A stretch of DNA of 64,000 nt from Entomortierella parvispora (Eukaryota; Mortierellomycota; Mortierellomycetes; Mortierellales; Mortierellaceae). Positions 44,736 through 56,152 of the stretch are shown here, piece after piece. The stretch's first letter is position 1. Every line of letters starts with the position of its first letter. The position numbers and the translations under genes were made by a program. The stretch spans positions 1,426,001 through 1,490,000 of the forward strand of contig OY752150.1 of assembly GCA_963573315.1 (NCBI GenBank). Direction: 5' to 3'. The notes beneath the pieces were generated by a model. It saw only the letters and a list, made by a program, of their open reading frames with translations, did no database searches and was not told the DNA's origin.

Positions 44736-47353
44736 GGAAGAGCCTCCTTAACTTTGTACATACCATCCTGGATGAACTAGGACATTAATAAATACCCGCA
44801 TCCTGAGTCAACTCTTTAAACCATGGCTGAGCCAACAACGCGTCCATTTGGCAAGAACGACGTTTCGTCTAGGACGTCATGGGCCCACTGTAGAACTGTA
44901 GACATGCAAATGCAGGTACATCCAGCTTTTGGAGAGTGCGCCCAAAAAGGTCCGATCGGCCGTCAAGGTTGGGATAAGTAAAACGACAGGAATAGGAGAG
45001 CGTTTGTCTTCTCACGACTGCTCGTGCGAAAAATGGCTCCCAAGTGATTTGTACAAAGCTCTTTGAATGGACAAAACTAAAGAGAAGATTGCGGGATTTT
45101 CTTTTTGGAGTGTTTGAATGTAGCAGGAGAGATGATCCAAGGCTAGTTGAAAGGGCGCTCAGACAGACTTTCTTGAGTTTCTTCATTTTGCCGTAAGTTC
45201 GTAGGTAAGTTCTCTTTGGAGAGGGCCCAGCTCCTAGTGTGTCGTACAAATATCGAACCAAGGGCTCGAGCACCAAAGGAGGATGAGGCACACACTGTGT
45301 TGACCAGGCGGAGATCGACATCTTGAGGCGAAGCAAGTGTCTCAAGGTCCAAATAATGAAGGAGTCGCAATCGTGGGGGCAACGGCCAAGACTGTAGTTA
45401 GTCCAAAGACACCATTGACACCATTTTGGGCAACTGGGTCGATTTGTGCGGGGTGTTGGGGTCACAGGGTCACTAGCGGCTCCCAGTTTCCTATCGGAGT
45501 CTTAGGCGAATTCCCATTGCACCCATCCTTCTCATGCATCTGGGCAATCGGGACAGTCCTTTATCAAGCGAGACACGTCCCTGAGTGCAGGCGGATGTCG
45601 GGACTAAAAAAAACGGAAAAAGACTGGCTCCTCTCGACAGCTGGAATCCAGAACTGGGTCGCTGATGCTAATGTTAACATGAAAAAAGATGGTGCGCAAT
45701 TATTTTTGCAAGTCAGAGCAAGCCAAGGGCGACGATTGGGACGATTGGGGACAATACTGAAAGGGAAGGGAAGGAAAGGTCCTCGTCTTGATCCGACTTG
45801 CTGGCTGCGAGGTTTTTTTTTATTTTTTTCATGACCCGCCACAGCCCCTGCTCTCTCTTTAGGCCAACACCTTTCCCAGCGTTCCTTTTTGCAGGCTTTG
45901 GCTCTTGGGAGGAGGCAAAAGGGATGGCAGGTGGCGACAAGGGGATATTGATTAACTGGGGGACCCCATTCAGGTGGACAAGAGAATCTCCTGGATCACT
46001 TCTTTTCTCAGGGAGGATTTTAGAAATAGCGGTACTGCAGGGATTTTGTGAAACCAATCCCGGGTAGCGTTCCCTCTCGTTCTTGTAGAACACATCAACT
46101 TCAAAAAAGAGAAAGAAAGGGCTCATGAGAAATTCCCTTGTTTACCTCGCGAATGCAGTAATAAATGTTATGACGGGTTTTCAACTTTGCTTCACCGCAT
46201 TGATTACTGATGCTAGAGGTGGCTATCTAGGACACTCCTTCGATGCAGCAAGTGTGTTTTCTTGAAATGCAATCAACTAAAGCACACGTAGAGTCCCACT
46301 CGAGAAGAACATTGGAGAATAATACAGAAAATGGTATGTACATTTTCAGCGAGGTACTGAAGTACCTCCAGTCAGGGCAACAATGGCAGTGCACGGAGGA
46401 AAGAGACAGGAATAGACAGACGGAGGAGGCCCATCCGCTCGCAAACTTCAGAGAAAGTGTGTTTTCAAACTCCATCTGGGGAGGACGAGAGTGGAAGGGG
46501 GAATGTGGAAGTGAAGTGACACCCTTTGGCTTTTTTTCGATAATTTTTGCGGACGATGAAAAAAAAAAAAAAAAAAAAAAAAACGCAAAAGATATTAGAC
46601 TGTCGTCGACCGACCACATCAGCGTCACTACTTTCGCAACCTGTCTCCTCTTCTGGCCATTCATGTCTGCAGCACTGGAGATGAAGGTAGTGAAAGTGGC
46701 CTCGAGTCAGCGTGGGCAAGAACAGAAATGGGCAGAAATGGGTATCGAAAAGAAAAAATGAACTGCTCCCAAAGAAGCATTGATGACGCCGTGTTTGTTG
46801 ACATTTAACGGCCTTGGGCCACCCGTAAATTAGATAATTCGTATCTCTGTACCCCTGTTTGTACGTCTCTCCTCTGCGGACAGGGCGCGGAAGCGTACCG
46901 AAGCATGGAGGATAAATGAACATCCCCCGCAGGAGTACGAGAGCATCTTTTTTTAATCGAGAGTAAAATCGCCCCATACCGTAGCCCATTTCTGCAGCTG
47001 CGAACGGCGGTTTTTTCTCTCGTCTCTTCTTGGAATGGTCAATGGGGGCCATGGGTCTTTCGCCTTTCGCTTGGTCCAACAGCGGCCATATAAAAAGGCC
47101 GCTTCCATGACAATCTCCGCCTTGTCCGCCTCGTTTCTGTTTGCGATCCTCCTTCCTCTCTGTTCTCTTCTCTCTTTTCTCTCTCCCACCCTCCATCCCT
47201 CTCCTCGTCATTTCCTGTCGCCCCCTTCCGCTCCTTTCCTCCATTCACGCACAGATCAGAACACCACCTCTCCGCATCCACACATTCAACTGATTCCACG
47301 CCCACAACAACACCCACTCCTCACCAAACTCCTATTCCCTTTGTCCACACACC
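44736..47353. other. Long intergenic region, no confident gene
   Basis: About 2.6 kb. The longest frames are 44869-45465 (minus, 198 codons) and 45143-45382 (minus, another frame, with LRLLHYLDLETLASPQDVDL). They overlap, match no family I know, and look like a decayed ORF at best. Other contents are a 25-bp A-run at 46559-46583 and a pyrimidine-rich promoter/leader at about 47100-47350 before the transporter gene. Confidence 0.4.
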
Positions 47354-49849
47354 ATGGAGAAGGACGAATACACCGTGGAGAGGGACGAATACTTCACTGA
47401 GCGGGTGGACGACGACAAGGTCGACCACCTTGATGCCGACTACGACTTGGAGGAAGAGGACGATTCGCCCATCGAGGAAGTCCGTGTTACCATCTCCAGT
47501 ATGTGCTCTGAGTGTGCTACCTTCATAGAGTCCAATAGTGACAACCTGACCACATTCTCCCCGCCCCTGCACGGTCAACTCACACCACGACACCTTTTCT
47601 TTTTGATCAACAGATTCGGACGACCCCAACATGCCCTGCAATACCTTCCGCATGTGGTTCTTGGGATTGTTTTTCACAGGTAAATCTCGTTCGGGTGGAC
47701 CCCACCATAGATCGTCAATCCAGTCACCCTGCATACAGCCTTCATCAACTCGACAACCTCTAAGCACCAACCTTCCCTCTTTATGTCCTGTTGTCTTCTC
47801 TCCTCAGCCGCTGTCTCTTTTGTGAACCAGTTCTTTTATTTGCGTCAAACCCAAATCTCGATCGGTTACTCGGTTGTTGCATTGGTGTCTTTGCCCCTCG
47901 GCCATCTTATGGCTCGCATTCTTCCCACTGGCGACTTCCACGTCTTTGGCAAATCCTTCTCTCTCAACCCTGGCCCCTTCTCCATCAAGGAGCACATCCT
48001 CATCGGAACAATGACCTCTGTCAACACCAGCACAGCCTACGCCGTTGATATCGTCATCTTGCAAAAGCTGTACTACAACTCTGAGCAGCCCTTCATTGCT
48101 GGTCTTTTGCTCGTGTTCACGACCCAGGTCACTGGATTCGCCCTCGCTGGCGCGCTCCGCAAATTCTTGATCCGCCCTGCCCACATGATCTGGCCCTCGA
48201 CCTTGGTCACGGCCTCCCTCTTCCGTTCCCTTCACGCCACCACCGAGTTGGAGGAGGATGTTGGTAGAATGAACCGTATGCGGTACTTCATTCTCGTCAG
48301 CTTGGGCTCCTTTATCTGGTACTGGTTCCCCGGCTTTATTGCGCCTACCCTCGGTGTGATCTCCTGGATCTGCTGGATTGCACCCAACAACGTCGTCTTG
48401 GCGCAATTGACTGGCTCAAACGGACTCGGCATCGGTACCATTGCGTTGGATTGGTCTGCCGCTTCTTACTATGTTCAGCCCTTGGTCACACCCTGGTTCG
48501 CGCAGGTCAACATCTTGATCGGCTTTGTCCTCGTCGTCTACATCATGGTTCCTTGGGCCTACTACACCAACTTGTGGAACTCAAAGAACTTCCCCATCCT
48601 TTCGGCCGATCTCTTCCGTCAGGACGGAACTGAGTACAACAAGTCCATGATTTTGACCAACAACGTTTTGGAGGATGACAAGTATGTAGCCTATGGACCC
48701 GTTCGTATGGACTCCTTCTTTGCCTTGACATACGGTGTCGGCTTTGCTGGTTTGACCGCCACTGTTGTGCACGTCATTCTCTATAATGGCTCAGAGATGT
48801 TGGCCCGCTGGAGATCTGCCCGTGCCGAAAACGAGGACATCCATTCTCGCTTGATGCGCGTTTACCCAGAGGTACCCGACTGGTGGTACCTGTTCCTGTT
48901 TGTCGCATCTTTGGGCCTGTCCTTTGTAACCTGTGTCATTTGGGGTTACATGCCTTGGTGGGCCGTTTTCTTGGCCGTCGGTTTGGCCGTGTTCTTTGTT
49001 CTGCCCGTCGGCATCGTTCAGGCCGTGACCAACCAGCAGCCCGGTTTGAACATTGTGACTGAGTACGTTATCGGTTACCTCTTGCCCGGACACGCCATTG
49101 CCAATGTCACTTTCAAGACCTACGGTTACATCGTCAACATTCAGGCTTTGGCCTTCACAGCTGATTTGAAGTTGGGCCATTACATGAAGATCCCCCCAAG
49201 AATTATGTTCATGGCCCAGATTGTCTCGACCTTGATCTCCGGTGTCATTAACCTGTCAACAGCCACCTGGTTGGTTAGCACTCGTCCCAACATTTGCACC
49301 CCAGCAGGTTACCCTTTCACTTGCCGTTCTACCAACACCTTCTACTCGGCCTCAATCATCTGGGGAGCCATTGGCCCTGCCCGTGTCTTTGGTAACCTGG
49401 AGGGAGCCCTTTATAGCCCTGTCCAATGGGGTTTCTTGGTCGGTGCGATCTTGCCCATCCCCTTCTGGTACGCCACCAAGTTGTTCCCCAAGGTGATGTG
49501 GCTCAAATTCGTCCACTGGCCCGTGTTGTTGGCTGCAACCTCGAGCATGCCTCCAGCTCTCCCTTACTTTTACACGAACGGTCTCTTTCTTGGCTTCGTT
49601 TTTGCGTTTTTGCTCAGACGTTACCGTTATGATTGGTGGGCCCGTTATAACTACTTGACCTCGGCTGCCCTTGACACGGGTGTTGCGATCTGTGGTCTGA
49701 TTATCTTCTTTGCCATCCAATCTTGGGAGGGCAAGATGCCTCACTACTACTTGAACCCTGATCCCAATCTGGGGGACGCCAACGCTGCGGCACTCGACCA
49801 TTGTGCTCTTGGAGGTCTTGCATACAACACAATCCCTGCGCCCTACTAG
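47354..49849 (+). CDS. Oligopeptide transporter, OPT family (ISP4-like)
   Basis: Proton-coupled plasma-membrane importer of tetra- and pentapeptides or glutathione-like peptides. Three exons: 47354-47498, 47614-47679 and 47808-49849, phase 1 at both joins, 750 residues, a normal OPT length. The first ~45 residues are acidic and cytosolic, followed by about 14 hydrophobic segments. Diagnostic sequence includes NTFRMWFLGLFFTAAVSFVNQFF across intron 2, SLNPGPFSIKEH (NPG at 124-126), TAYAVDIVILQKLYY, and KLGHYMKIPPRIMFMAQIV. The codon use is strongly C-biased in contrast to neighbours, consistent with high expression (inference). Confidence 0.95.
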
Positions 49850-50970
49850 ACAAGATCAGGAAGGAAAGAAAAACAGTAGAGCAGTTTCGCCATTCGTATC
49901 CCTAGACCATCTCCATCCATCCTCACCTCATATAGCATCATATCATCTCCATATTCGAACAAATAATGACAATCTCTCTCTCTTTCGTCCTTTCTCTTCT
50001 GTCCATCTTTCATGCACGTAGTATTTTTTTCTTGTATGTGGGGTGAGGTCGTGAAGGCCACAACTCAACAACTACGGACGTGTCGTTTACGCCAAAGTTA
50101 ACTACCGCCTATCCCGGGCTGAGATGACAACGCTCGACCATCGTCATCGCCTAGTCTTACCGTACTTAATTTTTCTCTTTTATGAGAGGACAAGAGGAAG
50201 GTACTGTACAAAGTCCATTCTCACAAATGCGTGGATAAAGAGAGAGATGAGAGAGATGAGAAACTCTGACTAAATGACAGAGAATAGCGAGACGAAAAGA
50301 AGGACAGGCTTCCGGGGATGAAGCGCCACGCGTTGTTGCCGCATCCCCGAAAGAACACACAGATCTACACCCTTAATAAGTGACCTTATCTCATTTTCAT
50401 GAAGTGACTGCTTCGCTAGATCTCAGTCGGATGGTATCATCACATCACGCGAAGACGCCATATCCGCCCCTCTCGGCTCTCTCCACGCGTTGGTCCGATC
50501 GCGGACGATGGCGAGGACAAGACGAGATATGGGGGCAGCGACAGATCTACAATTGCTCGGATACAGTGCGGGGAGCTGATCACAAAGCAGACAGAGAACA
50601 GGTCAGAAACGCGGATGCCCTTCCCCTCCCTCTCGGGACTGTGCTGCTGAGAAATCAGTCCTTTCTTCCAGTCTGACACACACTCCTTTATAGCCTCGTC
50701 CTTCTCGCTCTCTTCTTCATATTTACTCTTCTTCACCATCTTCTCCTCTCCCTCCACTGCCCCTGCCTTACTCTCTTCTCCGCCCCACGTCCACGTTTCT
50801 TCTGCTCAGCTTTGACCCTTCGGACTCTTTCTCCGCCCTGGTTTTCATTCACCTGCATTTATATCTTTCTCCCTCCTTCATTCTCACCACTTTACGCATT
50901 GGAAACCCCACAGCTATAGGTCTCTTCTCCTCTCCCCCTCACACACATACACAAATCCACATTCACAATC
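49850..50970. other. Intergenic region between the OPT and PAPS reductase genes
   Basis: No gene seen. It has a perfect 8-bp inverted repeat CGGGGATG/CATCCCCG (50313-50320 and 50342-50349, 21-nt loop). Pyrimidine-rich leader sequence runs from about 50640 to the downstream start codon. Confidence 0.35.
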
Positions 50971-51969
50971 ATGCCAGAATCAACAGCCAACACTTCTTCT
51001 TCTCCTCTCTCTGCTGCCTTCACACCTGCGCACTTGAAATTCCTCAATGCCAAACTGGAGAAGCTCTCGCCAGAAAAGATCCTCGAATGGGCCATGATCT
51101 CCCTTCCAGGACTTATCCAGACCACAGCCTTCGGTCCCACCGGCCTTGTCATCCTTGATATGATCAACCGCATCCACATTGACCAGCAAGCTGCCGCCAA
51201 TGTCCACCCTACCCCTGCCTCTTCTTCGGCCTCCGAAGATGAGGAGGATGACGACGAGGCAACATCAGAACAGAAACGGTTTCAAAAGTCTGGGTACAAC
51301 ACCCGTCGTCATCCTGTTCCCCTGATCTTTATCGATACCCTCTATCATTTCCAAGAAACTTTGGATTTGGCCCAGCGGGTGCAAGATCATTACAACATCC
51401 CTTTGAAGGTCTACAAGCCTCTGAATGCCGAGACCACCGCAGATTTCGAGCGCGAGTACGGCCAAAACCTCTGGGAGACGGATGATGTCTCTTACGATTA
51501 TCTGGTCAAGGTCGAGCCCGGTCGTCGGGCCTATCAAGAATTGGGTGCCCAAGCCGTCATTTCAGGTCGCCGCCGATCCCAGAAGGGAGATCGAGCCAAG
51601 CTTGAGATTTTGGAGGTGGAGAAGGGTACGGGCCTGTTGAAGTTGAACCCATTGGCTACATGGTCATTCCAACAAGTTTGGACGTATCTGAGAGCGTACC
51701 AGGTTCCATTCAACGCCCTATTGGATCAAGGCTATCGCTCTATTGGAGATTGGCACTCGACCAAGCCAACGTCCAACTTGGAGGATGAGCGATCGGGTCG
51801 GTGGGAGGGAAAGCAAAAGACAGAGTGCGGCCTTCATGTCGATTACTTCAAGATGCGGGCGGAGTTCCAGGCCACGCAAAAGAAGAAGCAGGCACTGTTG
51901 GCAGCCCAACAGGCAGCTGTCCAGCAACAACAAGAACAGCAACAACCACAGGCTGTGGACGTTTGTTAA
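50971..51969 (+). CDS. MET16: Phosphoadenylyl-sulfate (PAPS) reductase
   Basis: Thioredoxin-dependent reduction of PAPS to sulfite in sulfate assimilation. Single exon, 332 residues. Features: SFGPTGLVILDMI-like nucleotide loop at about residues 50-62 (AFGPTGLVI), PLIFIDTLYHFQETLDL, KVEPGRRAYQELGAQAVISGRRRSQ, LNPLATWSFQQVW and the catalytic cysteine in ECGLH (Cys about 286). Compared with yeast it has an acidic ~30-residue insertion (EDEEDDDEATSEQ) and a Gln-rich C-terminal tail. The start ATG (ATCATGCC) follows a CA-rich leader. Confidence 0.95.
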   Translation: MPESTANTSSSPLSAAFTPAHLKFLNAKLEKLSPEKILEWAMISLPGLIQTTAFGPTGLVILDMINRIHIDQQAAANVHPTPASSSASEDEEDDDEATSEQKRFQKSGYNTRRHPVPLIFIDTLYHFQETLDLAQRVQDHYNIPLKVYKPLNAETTADFEREYGQNLWETDDVSYDYLVKVEPGRRAYQELGAQAVISGRRRSQKGDRAKLEILEVEKGTGLLKLNPLATWSFQQVWTYLRAYQVPFNALLDQGYRSIGDWHSTKPTSNLEDERSGRWEGKQKTECGLHVDYFKMRAEFQATQKKKQALLAAQQAAVQQQQEQQQPQAVDVC

Positions 51970-52403
51970 TTAGATGGCACATTTTGCTCATTTCCTGTGT
52001 TAGTCACTTGAAAAGACAGGGCGACACACGGCCGTTGTCATCTTTACCTCCTTCACTTCCTCTTTCTCCCCACTCCCTCTCTTTTGTGTTTCCGTAGCAT
52101 TTGTATAGTAGCAGCATCCATTGATAAAAAAAACGATAAAAAAAAACCGAGTTGTGGCACTCTTGCCTCCACGTCGTGCGCAGACGCTTGTGGGCATCCA
52201 AGAAGCAGTCACTTTTTTTTTGTTGGACGCGCAATGCTGGTTTCGTGGCAAAACGGAAGTTGCTTGCTGCTTTGCATTTCTTGCATTACCAAACCACAAG
52301 CCCGATTGCAGGAATATAGCAGAAGCCAAGGATACCCGGAAGCAACTTGGACCCATCTTTGAACGCACGACAGATTCTCAGCCTTGATTTATTTTTACGG
52401 ACA
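51970..52403. other. Intergenic region MET16 - UCH37
   Basis: Likely terminator of MET16 and promoter of the next gene. A-run and T-run at 52124-52146 and 52212-52221. No other gene seen. Confidence 0.35.
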
Positions 52404-53944
52404 ATGTCAGATTCAGGAAGCTGGTGTCTCATTGAGAGTGATCCTGGTAAATGAAAATACACGTCGCCCTGACGAATGCGGACACCTTGGCGATCATGTG
52501 CACCGCATTACAATGGGCCAAGAAGAACTCAAGGGAGTAATGGAAATAGCATCTGACTTTATCCCCCCCCCCCCACATTTTTGGGTCGCTTTTCATGATC
52601 ACGTATTAGGAGTCTTTTCAGGACTAATCAAGGGCATTGGTGTAAACGGCGTTCAAGTAGAAGAGATTTACTCAATCGACAGAGAGACTCTGGAGGATCT
52701 CAAGTAAGGATTCGAGTCTGCTTAATGGGAAGAGGCTCTAAAGAAGGGCCTGGCCATATCCCAGCATTGTCGCCCTCCACTCACAGTTCACGTCTCCTTT
52801 TTTTGACCAAACAAATAGGCCCGTTCATGGATTGATCTTTTTATTTAAATGGCAGGGTCGGGACCCAGCTGCTTCAGGAAAATTGGCGCCCATTGAGTAC
52901 GACAACCCAGAGGTATTCTTTGCTCAACAGGTAAGAAACAAGAGATCTCGGAAATCACCAAGAATTTGAAGGCAAAAATGTTCCTTTTTTTATACTGTCT
53001 CTTGTAGAATGGAAATGGCGTTAATCATCTCCTTTCAATATTTTTTTTAGGTGATCAACAATGCATGCGCGACTCAAGCTATCCTCTCCATCCTATTGAA
53101 TTCGGCTTCGATCGACTTGGGCGAGGAATTGACAAACTTCAAATCATTTGTCTCTGACTTTCCAGCAGAGGTAAGACGACAACTCTCCATTTCTTACTGC
53201 ACTGCGACTTTTAGTAGTAGAAGTTCTAACAATAATCTTTTCCTAACCTCTGTCCTACAGCTGAAGGGACATGCCATTTCAAACTCGGACGTCATCAGGA
53301 CAGTTCACAACTCGTTTGCCCGTTCAGATCCATTTGTCAACGACATGCAAGATCCAAGCTCCAAGGAAAGCGAGGATCTCTTTCACTTTATCGCCTACAC
53401 ACCCATCAACGGAAATCTTTATGAACTGGACGGATTACAGGAGGGACCACGGAACCATGGTCCTTGTCCTGGTGATTCCTGGTTGGATCAAGTAGGACCC
53501 ATCATCCAGGAACGTATGGATCGTTATGCAGGAGGCGAGATTCGATTCAACTTGATGGCCGTGGTCGACGATCGGATCAAGGTCTATGAATCTAAAATGA
53601 CTGAGCACCAGAATCAACTGAAGGCTCTCCAGGAGAAGGAAGGGAGCGAGGGGCCTGAAGTTGGCAGCTGGTTGAGATCAGAGATTGAGAATCTGAAAGG
53701 AGATATTCAAAAGGAACAGGAAAAGAGGACGAGACAGGCCAGAGAAAACAAGTTGCGCCGCCACAACTTCGTGCCGTTGATATATGAGATCCTCAAGGGC
53801 TTGGCTCAAGAGGGCAAGCTCAGCACGCTGGTGGACGAAGGAAAAGAGAGGGCCAAGACTGAGCTGGAAAATGCAAAGGCAAGGAAGCAGGCGCAGGGAT
53901 CGACGACAGCAGAGGATGATGATGTGGACATGTATGGGGACTAA
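52404..53944 (+). CDS. UCH37: Ubiquitin C-terminal hydrolase UCH37/UCHL5
   Basis: Cysteine protease that trims ubiquitin chains at the proteasome (with Rpn13) or in INO80. Five exons: 52404-52446, 52610-52703, 52819-52930, 53051-53170 and 53261-53944. All phases agree, giving 350 residues. Cys89 (NNACATQA), His165 (LFHFIAY) and Asp180 (LYELDGL) form the catalytic triad at almost the same positions as human UCHL5. The C-terminal ULD domain is present, with a coiled coil about 225-270 and the RRHNFVPLIYEILKGLA segment, then an acidic DDDVDMYGD end. Intron 1 carries a 12-bp C-run at about 52564-52575. Complete and apparently intact. Confidence 0.95.
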
Positions 53945-54487
53945 GAGCACGATTATTAAAGACGACTTTGTCAAAATGACCAAAGGAGAAAGGCTTTAAT
54001 AGTCGTGGATACCTTTGGATCGGGTGTACTTCTTTTTTACGGCTCAACTGTCTGACTGACGGAAGACAAAAAATGCAAAAAGTGCGCACGGATGAAAACA
54101 TCCCTTTTGGGCATGTGGAGAGCGGAGTTGCCTGCGCTGTCGCTGTCGCTGTTGCAGGCCAAAGAGAGAGAGAAAGAGAGTTGAAGGGGATATGTGTAGG
54201 CAGGGACAGGGACATCTCTCTTCCCCTCCTTCATCTGCTTCTGCTTCTGCTTTCGCATTCCTCATCCACATTCACATTCCTCGGCCTTACTTCCTGCTCT
54301 TTCATCCCTCCATTCCATTTACAGCTCGCGCGAATCACCCTCTAAGCGTTCTAACCTTCCCGTCCTCCCGTCCTTGCATCCGCACCTGCAACGTTTTTGT
54401 TCTATTTGACATTGAGCTATACTTCTTCCCTCTTCTTGCTCCCTAATACTCGCAACCACCCACGACTACTACTTGCCAAAAGAAACC
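53945..54487. other. Intergenic region UCH37 - downstream unrecognised gene
   Basis: No gene seen. CT-rich leader with a CTTCTGCTTCTGCTT microsatellite near 54235-54255, then pyrimidine-rich up to the start codon. Confidence 0.35.
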
Positions 54488-55782
54488 ATGGCTGTCTATG
54501 CTGGTCCAACCACTTTGATGATGGGCACGCCCGGTGCTGTGCTTCAAACTGCAAGCCAGCAGATTCAACAGCAGGAATGGATCCCGACTTTGATCCACAA
54601 GCGCATCATTACTTTTCGATACCTACAACGGTGTTTTCAAGGTGGCATGGTTGTCTACAACACGGCCCTGCTCTCAGAACAGGAGATGCGAGCGATCTGG
54701 ACCGATGAAAAGATGCAGCGGAGGTACAATTCCCCTTCAGAAAATGAATCCACTCCCACGGACACACACAAGCTGAGGCACAAGACTTCAAGCCCAGACC
54801 ACTCTTCTAGCCAACCCCGAAACTTGTGAATGGATCGCCAACGTTGCACAATCGTTCACTTGTTTGATCGATAAAGAAGGAGAAAAGTTCCCCCTGTGTA
54901 ACGAACACCTTTTAAAAAATGCAAACCAAACAAGGAAGTGACCCCCAATACGCTCTTCGTATTCCGCCTATTAGGTCCCAGCAGTACTTTTTCTTAGGCA
55001 CAACCCTGGCGACCATGCTTGAGATCCCCAATACAGCCGACTGTCTAAAGACCCTGACGAATGTTTTACAAGAGTACGACTATTTCGCTGGAGCCGAGTC
55101 AAGATCGAAATCTGTACGTTAACCGCCCTCACTGCAGATAAAGCCTCCAAGGACCTCCTCACTCACGATTCAGGTCGACTCCACTTTTCCTTTTAGATAT
55201 TTTTCAAGTCCTCGGGCAAAAAGACGACGAGTGACGCCAGAACATTTGAGGAGACTGGCGAATACTCGTACCTTGAAGTTCGGACACTGGTAGGATGATT
55301 TTTTTTCAGGGTGGCGAGAGGGTACTGAGTGTTATCTCCCTTCCATGGCTAACTCCCAGTTCTATCTTTTTCATGACCCTATCAGCCATTTAACCTCGAC
55401 TATATTATTACAACAGCAACTCTGTGCGATATGATTGGACTTTTGTACGAAAAACTATGGGCTCAGCAACAGCAGGAGAAGATTTGGAACTTTCAACTGA
55501 TTGAATCCTTTCAGAAGATTGATGTCAAGTTCAAGGTAAATCGCTCCCGCACCCTGGCTCCCGATTATTTCTTTGACCTACAATATGGACTCATTGTTCT
55601 GTGGGTAATTCTTGGAGCTCGAACTGGCACTGAAGACCCCTTTTTTTTTCTAGAAAATTTTCACGACTATGTACAAGGAGCTTGAGGCAGTCTCACGGGA
55701 AGTAATGATGGAAGAGTTTAGGGCTTTGGATCCTTTGGCATCAACGTCCATGGCACTTCGTGATGACGATTGGGATCTATAA
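54488..55782 (+). CDS. Conserved-looking five-exon gene, product not recognised
   Basis: Exons 54488-54723, 54939-55113, 55197-55289, 55386-55535 and 55654-55782. All four joins keep phase, giving 260 residues. The spliced protein is mostly alpha-helical without a signal peptide or membrane helix. Notable stretches: MAVYAGPTTLMMGTPGAVLQ at the start, KRIITFRYLQRCFQGGMVVY, FFLGTTLATMLEIPNTADCL, YIITTATLCDMIGLLYEKLW and a charged DPLASTSMALRDDDWDL end. Five matched splice pairs and the even composition make it a real, selected gene. The ending with multiple Asp/Trp recalls adaptor or complex-subunit tails, but I cannot name the family. Confidence 0.75.
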
Positions 55783-56152
55783 AGTTGTCTCTAGCATGAA
55801 ATAAACAAATGGGACAAATGAAAGAGTACAGACGGTTGAGCGGCCGTTGATCCTTGTTCTCAAGAAGCATTACTTTACTCTTATCTCGAAGGACTTCAGC
55901 TATAAGTAGTTGAGGTCCTGGGACAGCCGGGGAAAGCGTATGCCTCTCAAACTTCGCGTCTGGTGCGGACCCAATCTTTACTCTAGGCAGTTTGTGTTGG
56001 TGTGGGATTGTCTCTCAGGCGAACTAAGCGGGACATTCTATCAGGAGAATCTCTTACTGACTATAAATGACGGCGGTGTACACCCTTCTTCTTTGACCAT
56101 CACCACTTAGTTAACCTTCTTCTCCTCTAGAGACCATTCCCTATATCGTGAC
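55783..56152. other. Intergenic region before family copy B
   Basis: No gene seen in these 370 bases; no repeats of note. Confidence 0.3.

Noticed and set aside
44869-45465. 198-codon minus-strand ORF
   Set aside because: It overlaps another frame of similar quality, has no recognisable domain and unbalanced composition. Not called as a gene.
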